Shown: in pieces, positions 8,235-16,981 of the stretch
How the letters are laid out: each line of letters opens with the position of its first letter
Position numbering within the stretch: the first letter of the stretch is position 1
Assembly: GCA_963781265.1 (NCBI GenBank)
Contig: CAWAFH010000018.1
Span: forward strand, 620,001 to 684,000
Origin: WHSW01 sp963781265
Lineage (GTDB): Bacteria > Actinomycetota > Thermoleophilia > Solirubrobacterales > 70-9
DNA length: 64,000 nucleotides
Direction: 5' to 3'
Position numbers and translations under genes: made by a program
The notes under the pieces: generated by a model
What the model was told of the DNA's origin: nothing
Databases searched by the model: none
What the model saw: only the letters and a program-made list of their open reading frames with translations

Positions 8235-9866
8235 CTACGTCTGCTCGGCGAGGCCGACCGGCGGCGCCGCCTTCGAGTGCGGCTGGCCGGTGAACGTCTT
8301 CCGGGCGCCGGCGAACCAGAGGATCGTCGCCCAGGCGATCACGATCAACAGCGCGAGCGGGGCGTAGTTGGCCGAGTGGATGTCCCAGGCGTCGTTCCAC
8401 GGCACGCCGGCGATCGACGTCGGCAGCAGGCCGGCGATGGTCATGATCGCCGACCCAGATCACGGCGATCGGGTTCATCCACCTCCACTTGGTGCCGAGG
8501 TTCCAGGCCTCGGCCTGCTCGAACTCGTCGCCCATCCGCCAGCGCAGGAAGATCGGGATCACGTAGGCGATGTAGAGCCCGATCACCGCGATCGAGACGA
8601 CGGCGAAGAACGCGAACGGGAACACGGTCCCGGCGCGCCCCAGAGCGCCGGGATCGTGAGGATCGCGCGCCGCGATCGCCATCGAGATGCACGGCGTTGA
8701 ACGGGACGCGGTTCTTGTTGACCTTCGCGCAGGTGTTCGAGACCGGCCCGAGGCCGCCGTCGCGCGAGAACGCGAAGCACATCCGCGAGGCGCTGGTCAG
8801 GCAGGCGTTGCCGCAGAACAGCTGGCCCGACGGTGCAGATGATCAGCAGGATCTTGAACGCCGAGACGTGGTCAGCGCCTGGCTGAAGATCGCCAGCGAG
8901 CGAGCCGGCGCCGAAGCCGTTGTCGGCGTTGGAGACGAAGCCGGCCTTCTGAACGGCGAAGGTGATCGCCAGCAGCACGAGCCAGCCGATGATCGCCGAG
9001 TAGAAGATCGACTGCCAGACCCCGCGGGCGGCGTTCTTCGCCGCGCCGTGGGTCTCCTCGGAGATGTGCGCCGAGGCGTCGTAACCGGTGATCGTGTACT
9101 GCGTCAGCAGGAATCCGACCGGCAGCAGGTAGAGGATGAAGAACAGGCCGCCGGTCGAGCCGCCGTTGAGGCCGGTGTTGTTGAGCCGCTCGCCGAAGAC
9201 GAACGAGAAGCTCGCGTGATCGTCGGGGACGAAGACGAGCAGCGCGATGATCACCGCGACGCCGAGCACGTGCCACCAGACCGAGATGTTGTTGATCAGC
9301 GCGAGCAGGTTGGTGCGGAAGATGTTCAGGATCACCGTGCCGACGAGGATGATCCCGAAGAGCAGGAACGTCTCGCTGAGGTAGTGGGCTCCGTCGCCGA
9401 AGTTGACGCCGAAGATGTCGAGCCCGAAGAGGTTGAAGGTCGTCCACATGAACCCGGCGCACGCGTAGTCGACCGAGGCGACGACGGCGACCAGGCCGAT
9501 CAGGTTGAACCAGCCGGTGAACCAGGCCCAGCCCGGGCCGCCGAGCTTCCCGGCCCACCAGTAGATGCCGCCCGCGGTCGGGTACTTGGCGACCAGCTCC
9601 GACATCGAGAAGCCGATGATCAGGATGAAGCCGGCGACCAGCGGCCAGCCGATCGAGATCGCGATCGGGCCGCCGCTGTTCCAGGCGAACGCGTAGCTGG
9701 TGAAGCAGCCCGCGAGGACGGAGATGATCGAGAACGAGATCGCGAAGTTCGAGAACCCGCTCCAGGCGCGGTTCAGGGTCTGCTTGTAGCCGAGCTCGGC
9801 GAGGAGCTTCTCGTCGGCATCGGTGAACGCCTGTCGGTCTCCGTCTGGTCCGCCGTCGCCATGCAC
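8235..9866 (-). pseudogene. APC-superfamily amino acid/polyamine permease, multiply frameshifted as read
   Basis: The N-terminal ~330 residues from ATG 9866 are uninterrupted: TLNRAWSGFSNFAISFSIIS (TM1), repeated hydrophobic helices, and a conserved YDASAHISEETHGAAK loop typical of GabP/YveA-like APC permeases. From about 8896 down to 8450 the homologous sequence hops between all three frames. At least six small indels are needed to join QLFCGNACLTSASRMCFAF, VNKNRVPFNAVH, FFAVVSIAVIGLYIAYVIP, and the last helix ending in PPVGLAEQT. Amino acids remain conserved between the breaks, which argues for base errors over long decay. First gene of the amine operon, so probably the uptake carrier. Confidence 0.75.
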
Positions 9867-9929
9867 TCTCCCCTCTGATGGGCCGGCCCTGAATCGCCTC
9901 GTGCGATAAAAGGTGTGCCAGCCCGACCT

Positions 9930-10915
9930 ATGGACGACGCGACCCTAAACCCGCAACCGGACGCTCGTCAAGGGTCCGACCGCGAACTTGCACGCATAGT
10001 CCAGTCGCTGGAGCCGCAGCTTGGACCGGCCGCCGGAACGCCGGTGCCGCTCGGCGGCGGGATCACCAACCGCAACTACCGCGCCCGGTTCGGCGAGACC
10101 GATTACGTGATCCGCGTCCCGGGCAAGGACACGTCGCTGCTCGAGATCGATCGCGAGGCGGAGCGGGTCGCCAACGAGCGCGCGGCCGCGGGTCGGGATC
10201 GCGCCGCCGGTGGCGGCGATGCTTCGACGAGCCGCAGGCGATCGTGACCGTGTTCGTCGAGGGCCGCGGGCTGAGCGCCGCCGAGCTGCGCGAGGCCGCG
10301 GCGCTGACCGAGGTCGCGCGCTCGCTGCGGGCGATCCACGAGCTCGGCGACCCGCTGCCGACCGAGTTCGACTCGTTTCGGATCGTGGACACCTACGCGG
10401 AGACCGCCCGCGGGCGCGGCGCGACGCTGCCCGAGGCCTACGCCGAGGCGCGCGCCTGCGCCGCCGAGATCGAGCGCGCGCTGAGCGGCGAAGAGCACCG
10501 GCCGGTGCCCTGCCACAACGACCTGCTCGCCGCCAACTTCATCCGCGGCGAACCGACCGGGGCCGGCGGGACCGGCCAGCTGTGGATCGTCGACTGGGAG
10601 TACGCCGGGATGGGCGACCGCTACTTCGACCTCGCCAACTTCGCGGTCAACAACGAGCTCGGCGAGGCCGCCGAGGAGGCGCTGCTCGCCGACTACTTCG
10701 GCGAGCCGCCGACCGCGGGCCGGCTCGCCGCGCTGCGGCTGATGCGCTTCATGTCCGACTTCCGCGAGGCGATGTGGGGCGTCGTGCAGGCGGTCGTCTC
10801 CGAGCTCGAGTTCGACTTCGTCGACTACCACGAGCGCCACTTCGACCGGCTCCGCGAGACGGCGGCCGACCCGCGGTTCGGCGGCTGGCTTCGGGAGGCC
10901 GCCGATGGCTCGTAA
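9930..10915 (+). CDS. Choline/ethanolamine kinase-like phosphotransferase (frameshifted as read)
   Basis: Two extra bases, at about 10191 and 10215, split the frame. Removing both joins VANERAAAVGIAPPVAAM to DEPQAIVTVFVEG and gives about 327 aa. Kinase-fold motifs are clear: the PLGGGITNRNYR glycine loop, catalytic VPCHNDLLAANFI (HxDxxxxN) and metal-binding IVDWEYAGMGDRYFDLANF. This matches LicA/choline kinase-like aminoglycoside-phosphotransferase-fold enzymes. ATG 9930 is preferred; an in-frame GTG lies at 9915. The gene overlaps the next by 11 bases and is divergent from the permease (63 bp), implying shared control of amine genes. Confidence 0.8.
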
Positions 10916-13382
10916 GCAGCCGCCCGACTCGGCGCGCTGCGTGATCATCGGCGGCGGGGTCGGCGGCGCCTCGATCGCCTACCACCTGGCGAAGCTCGGC
11001 TACCGCGACGTCGTCCTCGTCGACCGCGCCGAGCTCACCTCGGGCTCGACCTTCCACTCCGCCGGGCTGGTCGGCCAGCTGCGCGGCTCGGTCTCGCTGA
11101 CGAAGATGATGATGCACTCCGTCGACGTCTACCGCGGCCTGGCCACCGAGTCCGAGCTCGACCCGGGGTGGGTCGAATGCGGCGGGATCCGCCTCGCCTC
11201 CTCCGAGGAGCGGATGGAGGAGCTGCGCCGCCAGGCGGGCTGGGCGAAGACCTTCGGGCTGCCGCTCGAGCTGATCTCGGCGGACGAGGCGCAGCAGAAG
11301 TTCCCGCTGATGTCGACCGAGGGCGTCCTGGGCGCCGCGTGGCTGCCGACCGACGGCTACATCGACCCGTCTCAGCTCACCTACGCGCTCGCCGACGTCG
11401 CGCGGCGCGAGGGCGGGCTCCAGGTGTTCCAGAACACCCGCGTCACCGGGATCGAGGTCGACGGCGGCCGCGTGCGGGCCGTGGTCACCGAGCAGGGCCG
11501 GATCGAGGCCGAGGTGGTGGTCAACGCCGGTGGCATGTTCGCGGCCGAGATCGGGCGGATGGCCGGGGTGCGGGTCCCGGTGATCCCGTTCTCGCACCAG
11601 TACCTGGTCACGCAGCCGTTTCGCGAGCACGCCGCCGACGACCGGCTGCCGACCCTGCGCGACCCCGACCTGCTCGTCTACTACCGCGAGGACGGCGGCG
11701 GCCTCGTGATGGGCGGCTACGAGCGCCGGTCCGAGCCCGCGTTCCTGCCCAACGGGCCCGGCGGCTTCGAGCGGATCCCGCCGGACTTCAACGGCCGCCT
11801 GCTCGAGGACGACTGGGACCGCTTCGAGGAGATCACCGAGAACTCGAAGCGCCGCGTCCCGGTCATGGACGAGGTCAAGATCACGAAGCTGATCAACGGG
11901 CCCGAGGCGTTCACGCCCGACAACGAGTTCTGCCTCGGGGAGTCCGAGGTGCGGGGCTTCTTCGTCGCCGCCGGCTTCTGCGCCCACGGCCTCGCCGGCG
12001 GCGGCGGGATCGGCCGGGTGATCGCCGAGTGGATCGCCGAGGGCGAGCCGAGCCTCGACCTCTGGGAGATGGACGTGCGCCGGTTCGGCGCCCAGTACCG
12101 CTCGCCCGCGTACACCCATGCCCGGACCCGGGAGACCTACGAGACCTACTACGACATCCGCTATCCGAACCACGAGCGCTCCGCCGGCCGGCCGCTGCGG
12201 CTCTCGGCCGCGAACGCCTGGCACCGCGACCACGACGCGGCCTTCGGCGAGAAGTCAGGCTGGGAGCGGGTCAACTGGTACGAGTCGAACGCCGGGCGGC
12301 CCGGCGCCGACGAGTCGCTGCGCCCGCGCGGCTGGGCCGGGCGCCACTGGGCGGCGGCGATCGGGGCCGAGCACCGCGCGACCCGCGAGGCGGTCGCGAT
12401 CTTCGACGAGAGCTCGTTCGCCAAGCTCGAGATCGAGGGGCCGGGGGCGGGCGCGCTCCTGGAGCGCCTCTGCGACAACCGCGTCGCCCGTGACGTCGGC
12501 CGGATCACCTACACGCAGATGCTCAACGAGCGCGGCGGAATCGAATGCGACTTCACCGTCGCGCGGCTCGGCGAGGAGCTGTTCCAGATCGTCACCGGCA
12601 CCGCGTTCGGCAACCACGACCGCGAGTGGATCCGCAAGCACCTGCCCGGCGACGCCAGCGTTCGCGTCCGCGACGTCACGTCGGCCTGGTCGTGCTTCGG
12701 CATCTGGGGCCCGCGGGCGCGCGACGTGCTCGCGCCCCTGACCCCGGCGGACCTCTCGAACGACGAGTTCCCGTACATGGCCGTGCGCGAGATCACGGTC
12801 GGCAACGTCCCGGTGCGGGCGCTGCGCGTCACCTACGTCGGCGAGCTCGGCTGGGAGATCTACTGCCCGACCGAGTACGGGCTCGGCCTGTGGCGGACGC
12901 TCTGGGAGGCGGGCGAGCCGCACGGGATCGTCGCCGGCGGCTACCGCGCGATCGACTCGCTGCGCCTCGAGAAGGGCTACCGGGTCTGGGGCGCCGACAT
13001 CACCCCGGACGAGACCCCGTACGAGGGCGGGGTCGGCTTCTGCGTCAAGCTCGACAAGGAGGGCGGCTTCATCGGCCGCGAGGCGCTGCTCGAGGCGAAC
13101 GAGCGAGGGCCGCGGACCCGCATCGCCTGCCTGACGCTCGACGACCCGCGCTCGGTCGCGCTCGGCAACGAGCCGGTCCGGGTCGGCGGCGAGGTCGTCG
13201 GCCGGGTCACCACCGGTGGCTACGGGTACACGGTCGAGCGCTCGATCGCCTACGCCTATCTGCCCCCGCCTGCGGCCGAGCCCGGGACGGCGATCGAGGT
13301 CGAGATCTTCGGCGAGTGGGTCGCCGGAGAGGTTGCGGCGGAGCCGCTGTTCGACCCCAAGGGCGAGCGGATCCGCGGCTAG
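10905..13382 (+). CDS. FAD-dependent amine (dimethylglycine/sarcosine-type) dehydrogenase fused to GcvT domain
   Basis: An 825-aa two-domain enzyme. Residues ~12-400 form a DAO-type FAD domain: IIGGGVGGASIAYHLA dinucleotide motif, then TSGSTFHSAGL, where His51 sits where mitochondrial dimethylglycine and sarcosine dehydrogenases bind FAD covalently. CAHGLAGGGGIGRVIAEW closes the domain. Residues ~430-825 form an aminomethyltransferase (GcvT) domain with ECDFTVARL, YVGELGWEIY and YRAIDSLRLEKGYRVWG, which would pass the oxidised one-carbon unit to tetrahydrofolate. Length matches DMGDH. Next to a choline-kinase-like gene and a gamma-glutamylamine operon, the likely substrate is an N-methylated amino acid or amine. 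Confidence 0.88.
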   Translation: MARKQPPDSARCVIIGGGVGGASIAYHLAKLGYRDVVLVDRAELTSGSTFHSAGLVGQLRGSVSLTKMMMHSVDVYRGLATESELDPGWVECGGIRLASSEERMEELRRQAGWAKTFGLPLELISADEAQQKFPLMSTEGVLGAAWLPTDGYIDPSQLTYALADVARREGGLQVFQNTRVTGIEVDGGRVRAVVTEQGRIEAEVVVNAGGMFAAEIGRMAGVRVPVIPFSHQYLVTQPFREHAADDRLPTLRDPDLLVYYREDGGGLVMGGYERRSEPAFLPNGPGGFERIPPDFNGRLLEDDWDRFEEITENSKRRVPVMDEVKITKLINGPEAFTPDNEFCLGESEVRGFFVAAGFCAHGLAGGGGIGRVIAEWIAEGEPSLDLWEMDVRRFGAQYRSPAYTHARTRETYETYYDIRYPNHERSAGRPLRLSAANAWHRDHDAAFGEKSGWERVNWYESNAGRPGADESLRPRGWAGRHWAAAIGAEHRATREAVAIFDESSFAKLEIEGPGAGALLERLCDNRVARDVGRITYTQMLNERGGIECDFTVARLGEELFQIVTGTAFGNHDREWIRKHLPGDASVRVRDVTSAWSCFGIWGPRARDVLAPLTPADLSNDEFPYMAVREITVGNVPVRALRVTYVGELGWEIYCPTEYGLGLWRTLWEAGEPHGIVAGGYRAIDSLRLEKGYRVWGADITPDETPYEGGVGFCVKLDKEGGFIGREALLEANERGPRTRIACLTLDDPRSVALGNEPVRVGGEVVGRVTTGGYGYTVERSIAYAYLPPPAAEPGTAIEVEIFGEWVAGEVAAEPLFDPKGERIRG

Positions 13383-13783
13383 GAACGCGAAACGGCCGCC
13401 CGTGGGCGGCCGTTTCTCGAGGCTCGGATGTGCGCGTGCGTCACTCGGACCCGGCTGCCCCCGGAGGCGTCCTCGCTGTCGCCCTCGACGACGACGAGGC
13501 CGTAGGACTCGTCGAGGCGGACGTCGACGGTGTTGCCGTCCGGCTTGGTCACCTCGACCTCCCAGGTCGCGCCGTTCTCGGAGTCGCGCTCGACCGAGTT
13601 CGCGGTGCCGCCGTGGGTGATCTCGAGGGCCGCCGCGGTCGCCTTGTCGGCGGCCGGGCCGCTGACCGTCGCGTCACCGTCGTCGCCGCCGATCCCGCCG
13701 GTCGCCGCCGCGACGCCGACGCCGCCGGCGGAGATCGCGAGGATCGTCCCGCCGAGCACCAGATACTTGCGCTTCAGTTCCAT
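13379..13783 (-). CDS. PepSY-like small secreted/anchored protein
   Basis: ATG 13783 begins MELKRKYLVLGGTILAISAG, a signal or anchor segment. An Asp/Gly-rich linker and one PepSY-like repeat follow (ATAAALEITHGG, WEVEVTKPDGNTVDVRLDES, YGLVVVEGD). As read, the frame runs through the terminator hairpin at 13389-13416. Removing one base from a run of five C/G at 13458-13462 instead stops the protein at 13441-13443, just before the hairpin (tail EDASGAAGSE). I consider that the more likely true end. PepSY proteins in this setting often modulate neighbouring sensor kinases. An 11-bp-period direct repeat lies 59 bp upstream of the start. Confidence 0.7.
   Translation of the reverse strand: MELKRKYLVLGGTILAISAGGVGVAAATGGIGGDDGDATVSGPAADKATAAALEITHGGTANSVERDSENGATWEVEVTKPDGNTVDVRLDESYGLVVVEGDSEDASGGSRVRVTHAHIRASRNGRPRAAVSRS
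13389..13416. terminator. Bidirectional intrinsic terminator hairpin
   Basis: A perfect 13-bp inverted repeat (GAAACGGCCGCCC / GGGCGGCCGTTTC, 2-nt loop) sits between convergent genes: the dehydrogenase-GcvT fusion on the plus strand and the PepSY-like gene on the minus strand. The arms end in AAA/TTT, giving a short U-run in either direction. It lies inside the PepSY-like reading frame as read, which supports an earlier true stop for that gene. Confidence 0.8.
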
Positions 13784-13842
13784 GTTCTTCCTCCTGCTCA
13801 GTGCTGGTTGTCCAAGGTACATCCGTATGTCTACGGCGAGCC

Positions 13843-13860
13843 GATGAAACGCCGATGAAA
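13843..13860 (-). promoter_or_regulatory. Direct-repeat operator upstream of PepSY-like gene
   Basis: On the minus strand it reads TTTCATC-N4-TTTCATC (two perfect heptamers, 11-bp period), 59 bp upstream of the PepSY-like ATG. Two further copies in the same orientation relative to their genes flank the adjacent two-component system. The architecture matches OmpR/PhoB-family sites such as the Streptomyces PHO box. Confidence 0.65.
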
Positions 13861-13891
13861 GGGCGTGCGGGCCGTCTGAGACGATCTCCCG

Positions 13892-14104
13892 ATGTCCCGC
13901 CTTCGTGGTGAGCCGAGGCCTGGCGCCGCGGTCACGGTCCTCTCGTTCGGGGATCCGGTGGCCGGCTTGGTGGTCGCGGTCAGCGACGACCGCATGACCG
14001 TCGAGGTCGCGATCGCCGCGGAGGAGCGGCTGATCTTCCGGCTGCGACGGGCGACCGGGCGGTTCGAAACCGCCGACGGGCGGCGGCTGCGCTTCGAGGA
14101 CTGA
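13892..14104 (+). CDS. Small hypothetical protein (70 aa)
   Basis: ATG 13892 begins MSRLRGEPRPGAAVTVLSFG. The predicted product is mostly short beta strands (VTVLSFGDPVAGLVVAV, MTVEVAIAAEERLIFRL), with no membrane segment or cysteine. It resembles small SH3/PilZ-like barrels in strand pattern only; no family is recognised. It lies between the PepSY-like promoter and the convergent histidine kinase gene. Confidence 0.5.
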   Translation: MSRLRGEPRPGAAVTVLSFGDPVAGLVVAVSDDRMTVEVAIAAEERLIFRLRRATGRFETADGRRLRFED

Positions 14105-14108
14105 AGGG

Positions 14109-15488
14109 TCAGCCCGGGGCGGCCGCGGGCAACTCGATCCAGACGTCGGCGCCGCCCTCCGGGCGGTTGCGCGCGTGCGCGGAGCCGCCGTGGGCGCGGG
14201 CGATCGATTCGACCACCGCGAGGCCGAGGCCGCTGCCGCCGCGGGCGCGCGCCGCGTCGGCTCGGCTGAAGCGCTCGAACGCGCGGCCGATGAATCCCTC
14301 CGGGATCCCGGCGCCCTCGTCGGTCACGTGGAGCTCGAGCGTCGCGCCGTCGCGTCGAGCCTCGATCCGGACCGTGCCGGCCCCGTGCACGAAGGCGTTC
14401 TCGACCAGGTTGGTGAGCGCCTGCTCGATCCGGGTCCGGTCGGCCTCGACCAGCTCGCCGCCGGCACCCTCGACCTCGACCCGCCGCCCGGCCCGGCTCG
14501 CCCGCGCCTCGAAGCGGGCCTCGATCGCCCTCAGCATGTCGTCGACCGCGAACCGCTCCGGGTTGATCGCGAGCTCGCCGTCCTCGGAGCGCGCGACGAC
14601 CAGGAGCTGCTCGGCGAGCGAGATCAGCCGGTCGATCTCGTCGGTCGCCGAGGCGATCGCGGTCCGCAGCTCGGCCTCGTCGCCGGCGTGCAGCAGCGCC
14701 AGCTCGAGCTCGACCTTGTGGAGCGCGAGCGGCGTGCGCAGCTCGTGGCTCGCGTCGTCGACGAAGCGCCGCTCGCGCGCGAGCGCCTGCTCGAGCCGGG
14801 CGAGCATCTCGTTCAGGGTCTCGCCGAGGCGCGACAGCTCGTCGCGGGCCTCCGGCACGGGTAGCCGCGCTCCGGGCTCGTGCGCGGAGATCTCCGCGGC
14901 TCGACGGCGCATCGCCTCGACCGGCCGCAGCGCCGAGCCGGTCACCCAGTAGCCGGCGAGCGAGGCGAGCAGCAACGCGATCGGGCCGCCGATCAGGAGC
15001 AGGCGGGCGAGGCCGTCCACCGCCTCGTCGTGGTCGCCGAGCGAGGAGCCGACCACCGCGATCACCGGCCGCCCGTCGAGCTCGGTCGGCGCCGCCAGCA
15101 CGCGGGCGTCGCCCTCGATCCCCGGCACCGCCGAACGGGTGAAGAGCGTCGCCCCGTCGGCCGCCCGGGTGAGCTGGCCGGGGTCGAGGACGAGCGTCTC
15201 GTCGAGCTGCGGGGTCGAGTCGAGCACGCGGCCGTCGGTGCCGACGATCTCGGCGAAGCTCTCGTCCTGTTCGATCAGCGGGTTCGCGGCGGCGTCGGCG
15301 AGCGTCCCGCCCGTCTGGCGGGTCAGCGCGGCGACCTCCGTCGCCCGCGAGCGCAGCGCCGTGTCGACCGACTCGCTGAGCTGCGCGTCGAGGCGCAGAT
15401 ACAGGAAGAGGCCGACCGCGACCAGCACCACCGCCATGACCGCGGCGAAGACCAGGGTCACCCGGACCCTGATCGGGATTCGCCTCAT
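14109..15488 (-). CDS. Sensor histidine kinase (OmpR/EnvZ-type partner)
   Basis: A 459-aa membrane kinase. TM1 is ~residues 8-30, a ~130-residue extracytoplasmic sensor follows, and TM2 (~161-183) leads into a HAMP segment. His248 lies in VDDASHELRTPL, followed by an N-box (LVENAFVHG), DEGAGIPEG, FERFSRADAAR and GGSGLGLAVVE. Its start codon overlaps the response regulator stop by four bases (ATGA), so it is translated with its regulator. The sensed signal is unknown; control of a PepSY-like protein and a secreted protein suggests an envelope signal. Confidence 0.93.
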   Translation of the reverse strand: MRRIPIRVRVTLVFAAVMAVVLVAVGLFLYLRLDAQLSESVDTALRSRATEVAALTRQTGGTLADAAANPLIEQDESFAEIVGTDGRVLDSTPQLDETLVLDPGQLTRAADGATLFTRSAVPGIEGDARVLAAPTELDGRPVIAVVGSSLGDHDEAVDGLARLLLIGGPIALLLASLAGYWVTGSALRPVEAMRRRAAEISAHEPGARLPVPEARDELSRLGETLNEMLARLEQALARERRFVDDASHELRTPLALHKVELELALLHAGDEAELRTAIASATDEIDRLISLAEQLLVVARSEDGELAINPERFAVDDMLRAIEARFEARASRAGRRVEVEGAGGELVEADRTRIEQALTNLVENAFVHGAGTVRIEARRDGATLELHVTDEGAGIPEGFIGRAFERFSRADAARARGGSGLGLAVVESIARAHGGSAHARNRPEGGADVWIELPAAAPG

Positions 15489-16156
15489 GGCTCGCGCAGT
15501 CGGTAGCCGGAGCCGCGCACGGTCTCGATCGAGTCGGTCCCGAACGGCTTGTCGATCTTGCGCCGCAGGAAGCGGACGTACGAATCGACGACGTTCGAGC
15601 GGTTCTCGTAGTCGTAATCCCACGCCTGCTCGAGCAGCGCGTAGCGCGACAGCACCTGCCCCGGGCGGCGCATGAACGTCTCGAGGATCGCGAACTCCTT
15701 CGCCGACAGCTCGATCTCGGTATCCCCGCGCGTGACGCGCTTGGTCGCCGGGTCGAGGCGCAGGTCGCCGACCCGAAGTTCGACCGGGCGCTCGACCGAC
15801 CCCCGGCGCACGAGCGCCCGCAGCCGCGCCAGCAGCTCGGCGAACGAGAAGGGCTTCGTCATGTAGTCGTCGGCGCCGCCGTCGAGGCCCTCGACCCGGT
15901 CGCTGACGGCGTCGCGCGCCGTCAGCAGCAGGATCGGCGCCCAGATCCCGGCGGCGCGCAACCGCCGGCAAACCTCGAATCCGTCGATCCCGGGGAGCAT
16001 CAGGTCGAGCACGATCGCGTCGTAGCTGGTCGCCTCGGCCATCCACAGCGCGTCCTCGCCCTTGATCGCGACATCGGCGGCGATCCCCTCGCCGCGCATG
16101 CCGCGGCGGATCAGGGCGGCCATCTTGACCTCGTCCTCGACGATCAGAACGCGCAT
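15485..16156 (-). CDS. OmpR-family response regulator
   Basis: A 223-aa regulator: receiver domain (acidic pocket EDE at residues 7-9, phospho-acceptor Asp51 in VLDLMLPG, Lys in MTKPF), then a winged-helix DNA-binding domain (ELSAKEFAILETFMRRPGQV, VVDSYVRFLRRKID, VRGSGYRL). It is first in the operon with the kinase. A TTTCATG-N4-TTTCATC repeat 21 bp upstream of the ATG suggests autoregulation. Confidence 0.93.
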   Translation of the reverse strand: MRVLIVEDEVKMAALIRRGMRGEGIAADVAIKGEDALWMAEATSYDAIVLDLMLPGIDGFEVCRRLRAAGIWAPILLLTARDAVSDRVEGLDGGADDYMTKPFSFAELLARLRALVRRGSVERPVELRVGDLRLDPATKRVTRGDTEIELSAKEFAILETFMRRPGQVLSRYALLEQAWDYDYENRSNVVDSYVRFLRRKIDKPFGTDSIETVRGSGYRLREP

Positions 16157-16177
16157 CGCGCCAAGCCTAGGCGCGCA

Positions 16178-16195
16178 GATGAAAACCGCATGAAA
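16178..16195 (-). promoter_or_regulatory. Direct-repeat operator upstream of response regulator
   Basis: Read toward the regulator gene it is TTTCATG-CGGT-TTTCATC, an 11-bp-period repeat 21 bp before the start codon. One base differs from the copies at 13843-13860 and 16218-16235. Flanking bases also match the 13843 copy (plus strand: GAAAGG(G)CGT then CGGGC). Confidence 0.65.
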
Positions 16196-16217
16196 GGCGT
16201 ACGGGCACCGATCCGAT

Positions 16218-16235
16218 TTTCATCTCGCTTTCATC
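16218..16235 (+). promoter_or_regulatory. Direct-repeat operator upstream of secreted protein gene
   Basis: TTTCATC-TCGC-TTTCATC, two perfect heptamers with 11-bp period, 46 bp upstream of the ATG at 16282 and oriented toward it. With the copy at 16178-16195 it fills the divergent intergenic region, so both transcripts are probably controlled by the adjacent OmpR-type regulator. Confidence 0.65.
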
Positions 16236-16281
16236 CCTCGGCGGGATAAGGGGTCGGCAACCGAACGAAGGAGCAGTCGCG

Positions 16282-16980
16282 ATGAATCGCACCACGAAGG
16301 TCCGCCTCGGCGTCGCGGCGCTCGCCGCGTGCGTCGTCGGGGCGCCGGCGATGGCGGCCGCCGACGGGCCCACGTTCAGCGACCCGACCCGGATCGACAA
16401 CCCGTACCTGCCGCTCAGCAAGTTCCACCGCTGCACGCTGCGCGGCCACGAGGGCGATCAGCGGCTGCGGATCAGGCGCACCGTCCTCGATCGCACCCGC
16501 ACCTTCATCGTCGACGGGGCCCCGGTCGAGGCGATGGTCGTCAAGGACCGCGTCCACGCCGACGGCGAGCTGATCGAGTCGACGCACGACTTCTTCGCGC
16601 AGTCGGACGACGGCGATGTGCACTACCTCGGCGAGCGGGTCGACAACCTGCGCAACGGGCACGTGGTCGACCATCACGGCAGCTGGATCTACGGTCGCGA
16701 CACGAATCAGCTCGGCGTGCTGATGGCCGCCCGCCCGCATCCGGGCCGCCACTGGCTCTCGGAGGACGCGGCGCCGATCACGGTCGAGCACGACCGGGTC
16801 GTCGCGCGCGTGGGCCGGGTCGAGGTCGGAGGGCGCACCTACGACCACGTGATCAAGGTGCGCGAGTTCGCGCTGCCCGACAAGGAGGTCGAGTACAAGC
16901 TCTACGCGCGGGGAGTCGGCGTGATCGCCGAGCTGCCGCCGGAGGGCGAGGTCGACCTGACCGGCTGCACGGGGGCGTAG
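16282..16980 (+). CDS. Secreted conserved hypothetical protein
   Basis: A 232-aa protein with a Sec signal peptide (MNRTTKVRLG..., cleavage after AMAAA near residue 27). The mature part begins with an IDNPYLPLSKF segment and continues with VVKDRVHADGELIESTHDFFAQ, DDGDVHYLGERVD and a C-terminal EVDLTGC. This pattern (IDNPY..PL, then ...DxFAQ...GxVxYLGE) recurs in exported actinobacterial proteins of unknown function. Upstream lies a TTTCATC repeat shared with the divergent two-component system, so it is probably a regulon member. Confidence 0.75.
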   Translation: MNRTTKVRLGVAALAACVVGAPAMAAADGPTFSDPTRIDNPYLPLSKFHRCTLRGHEGDQRLRIRRTVLDRTRTFIVDGAPVEAMVVKDRVHADGELIESTHDFFAQSDDGDVHYLGERVDNLRNGHVVDHHGSWIYGRDTNQLGVLMAARPHPGRHWLSEDAAPITVEHDRVVARVGRVEVGGRTYDHVIKVREFALPDKEVEYKLYARGVGVIAELPPEGEVDLTGCTGA

Positions 16981-16981
16981 C

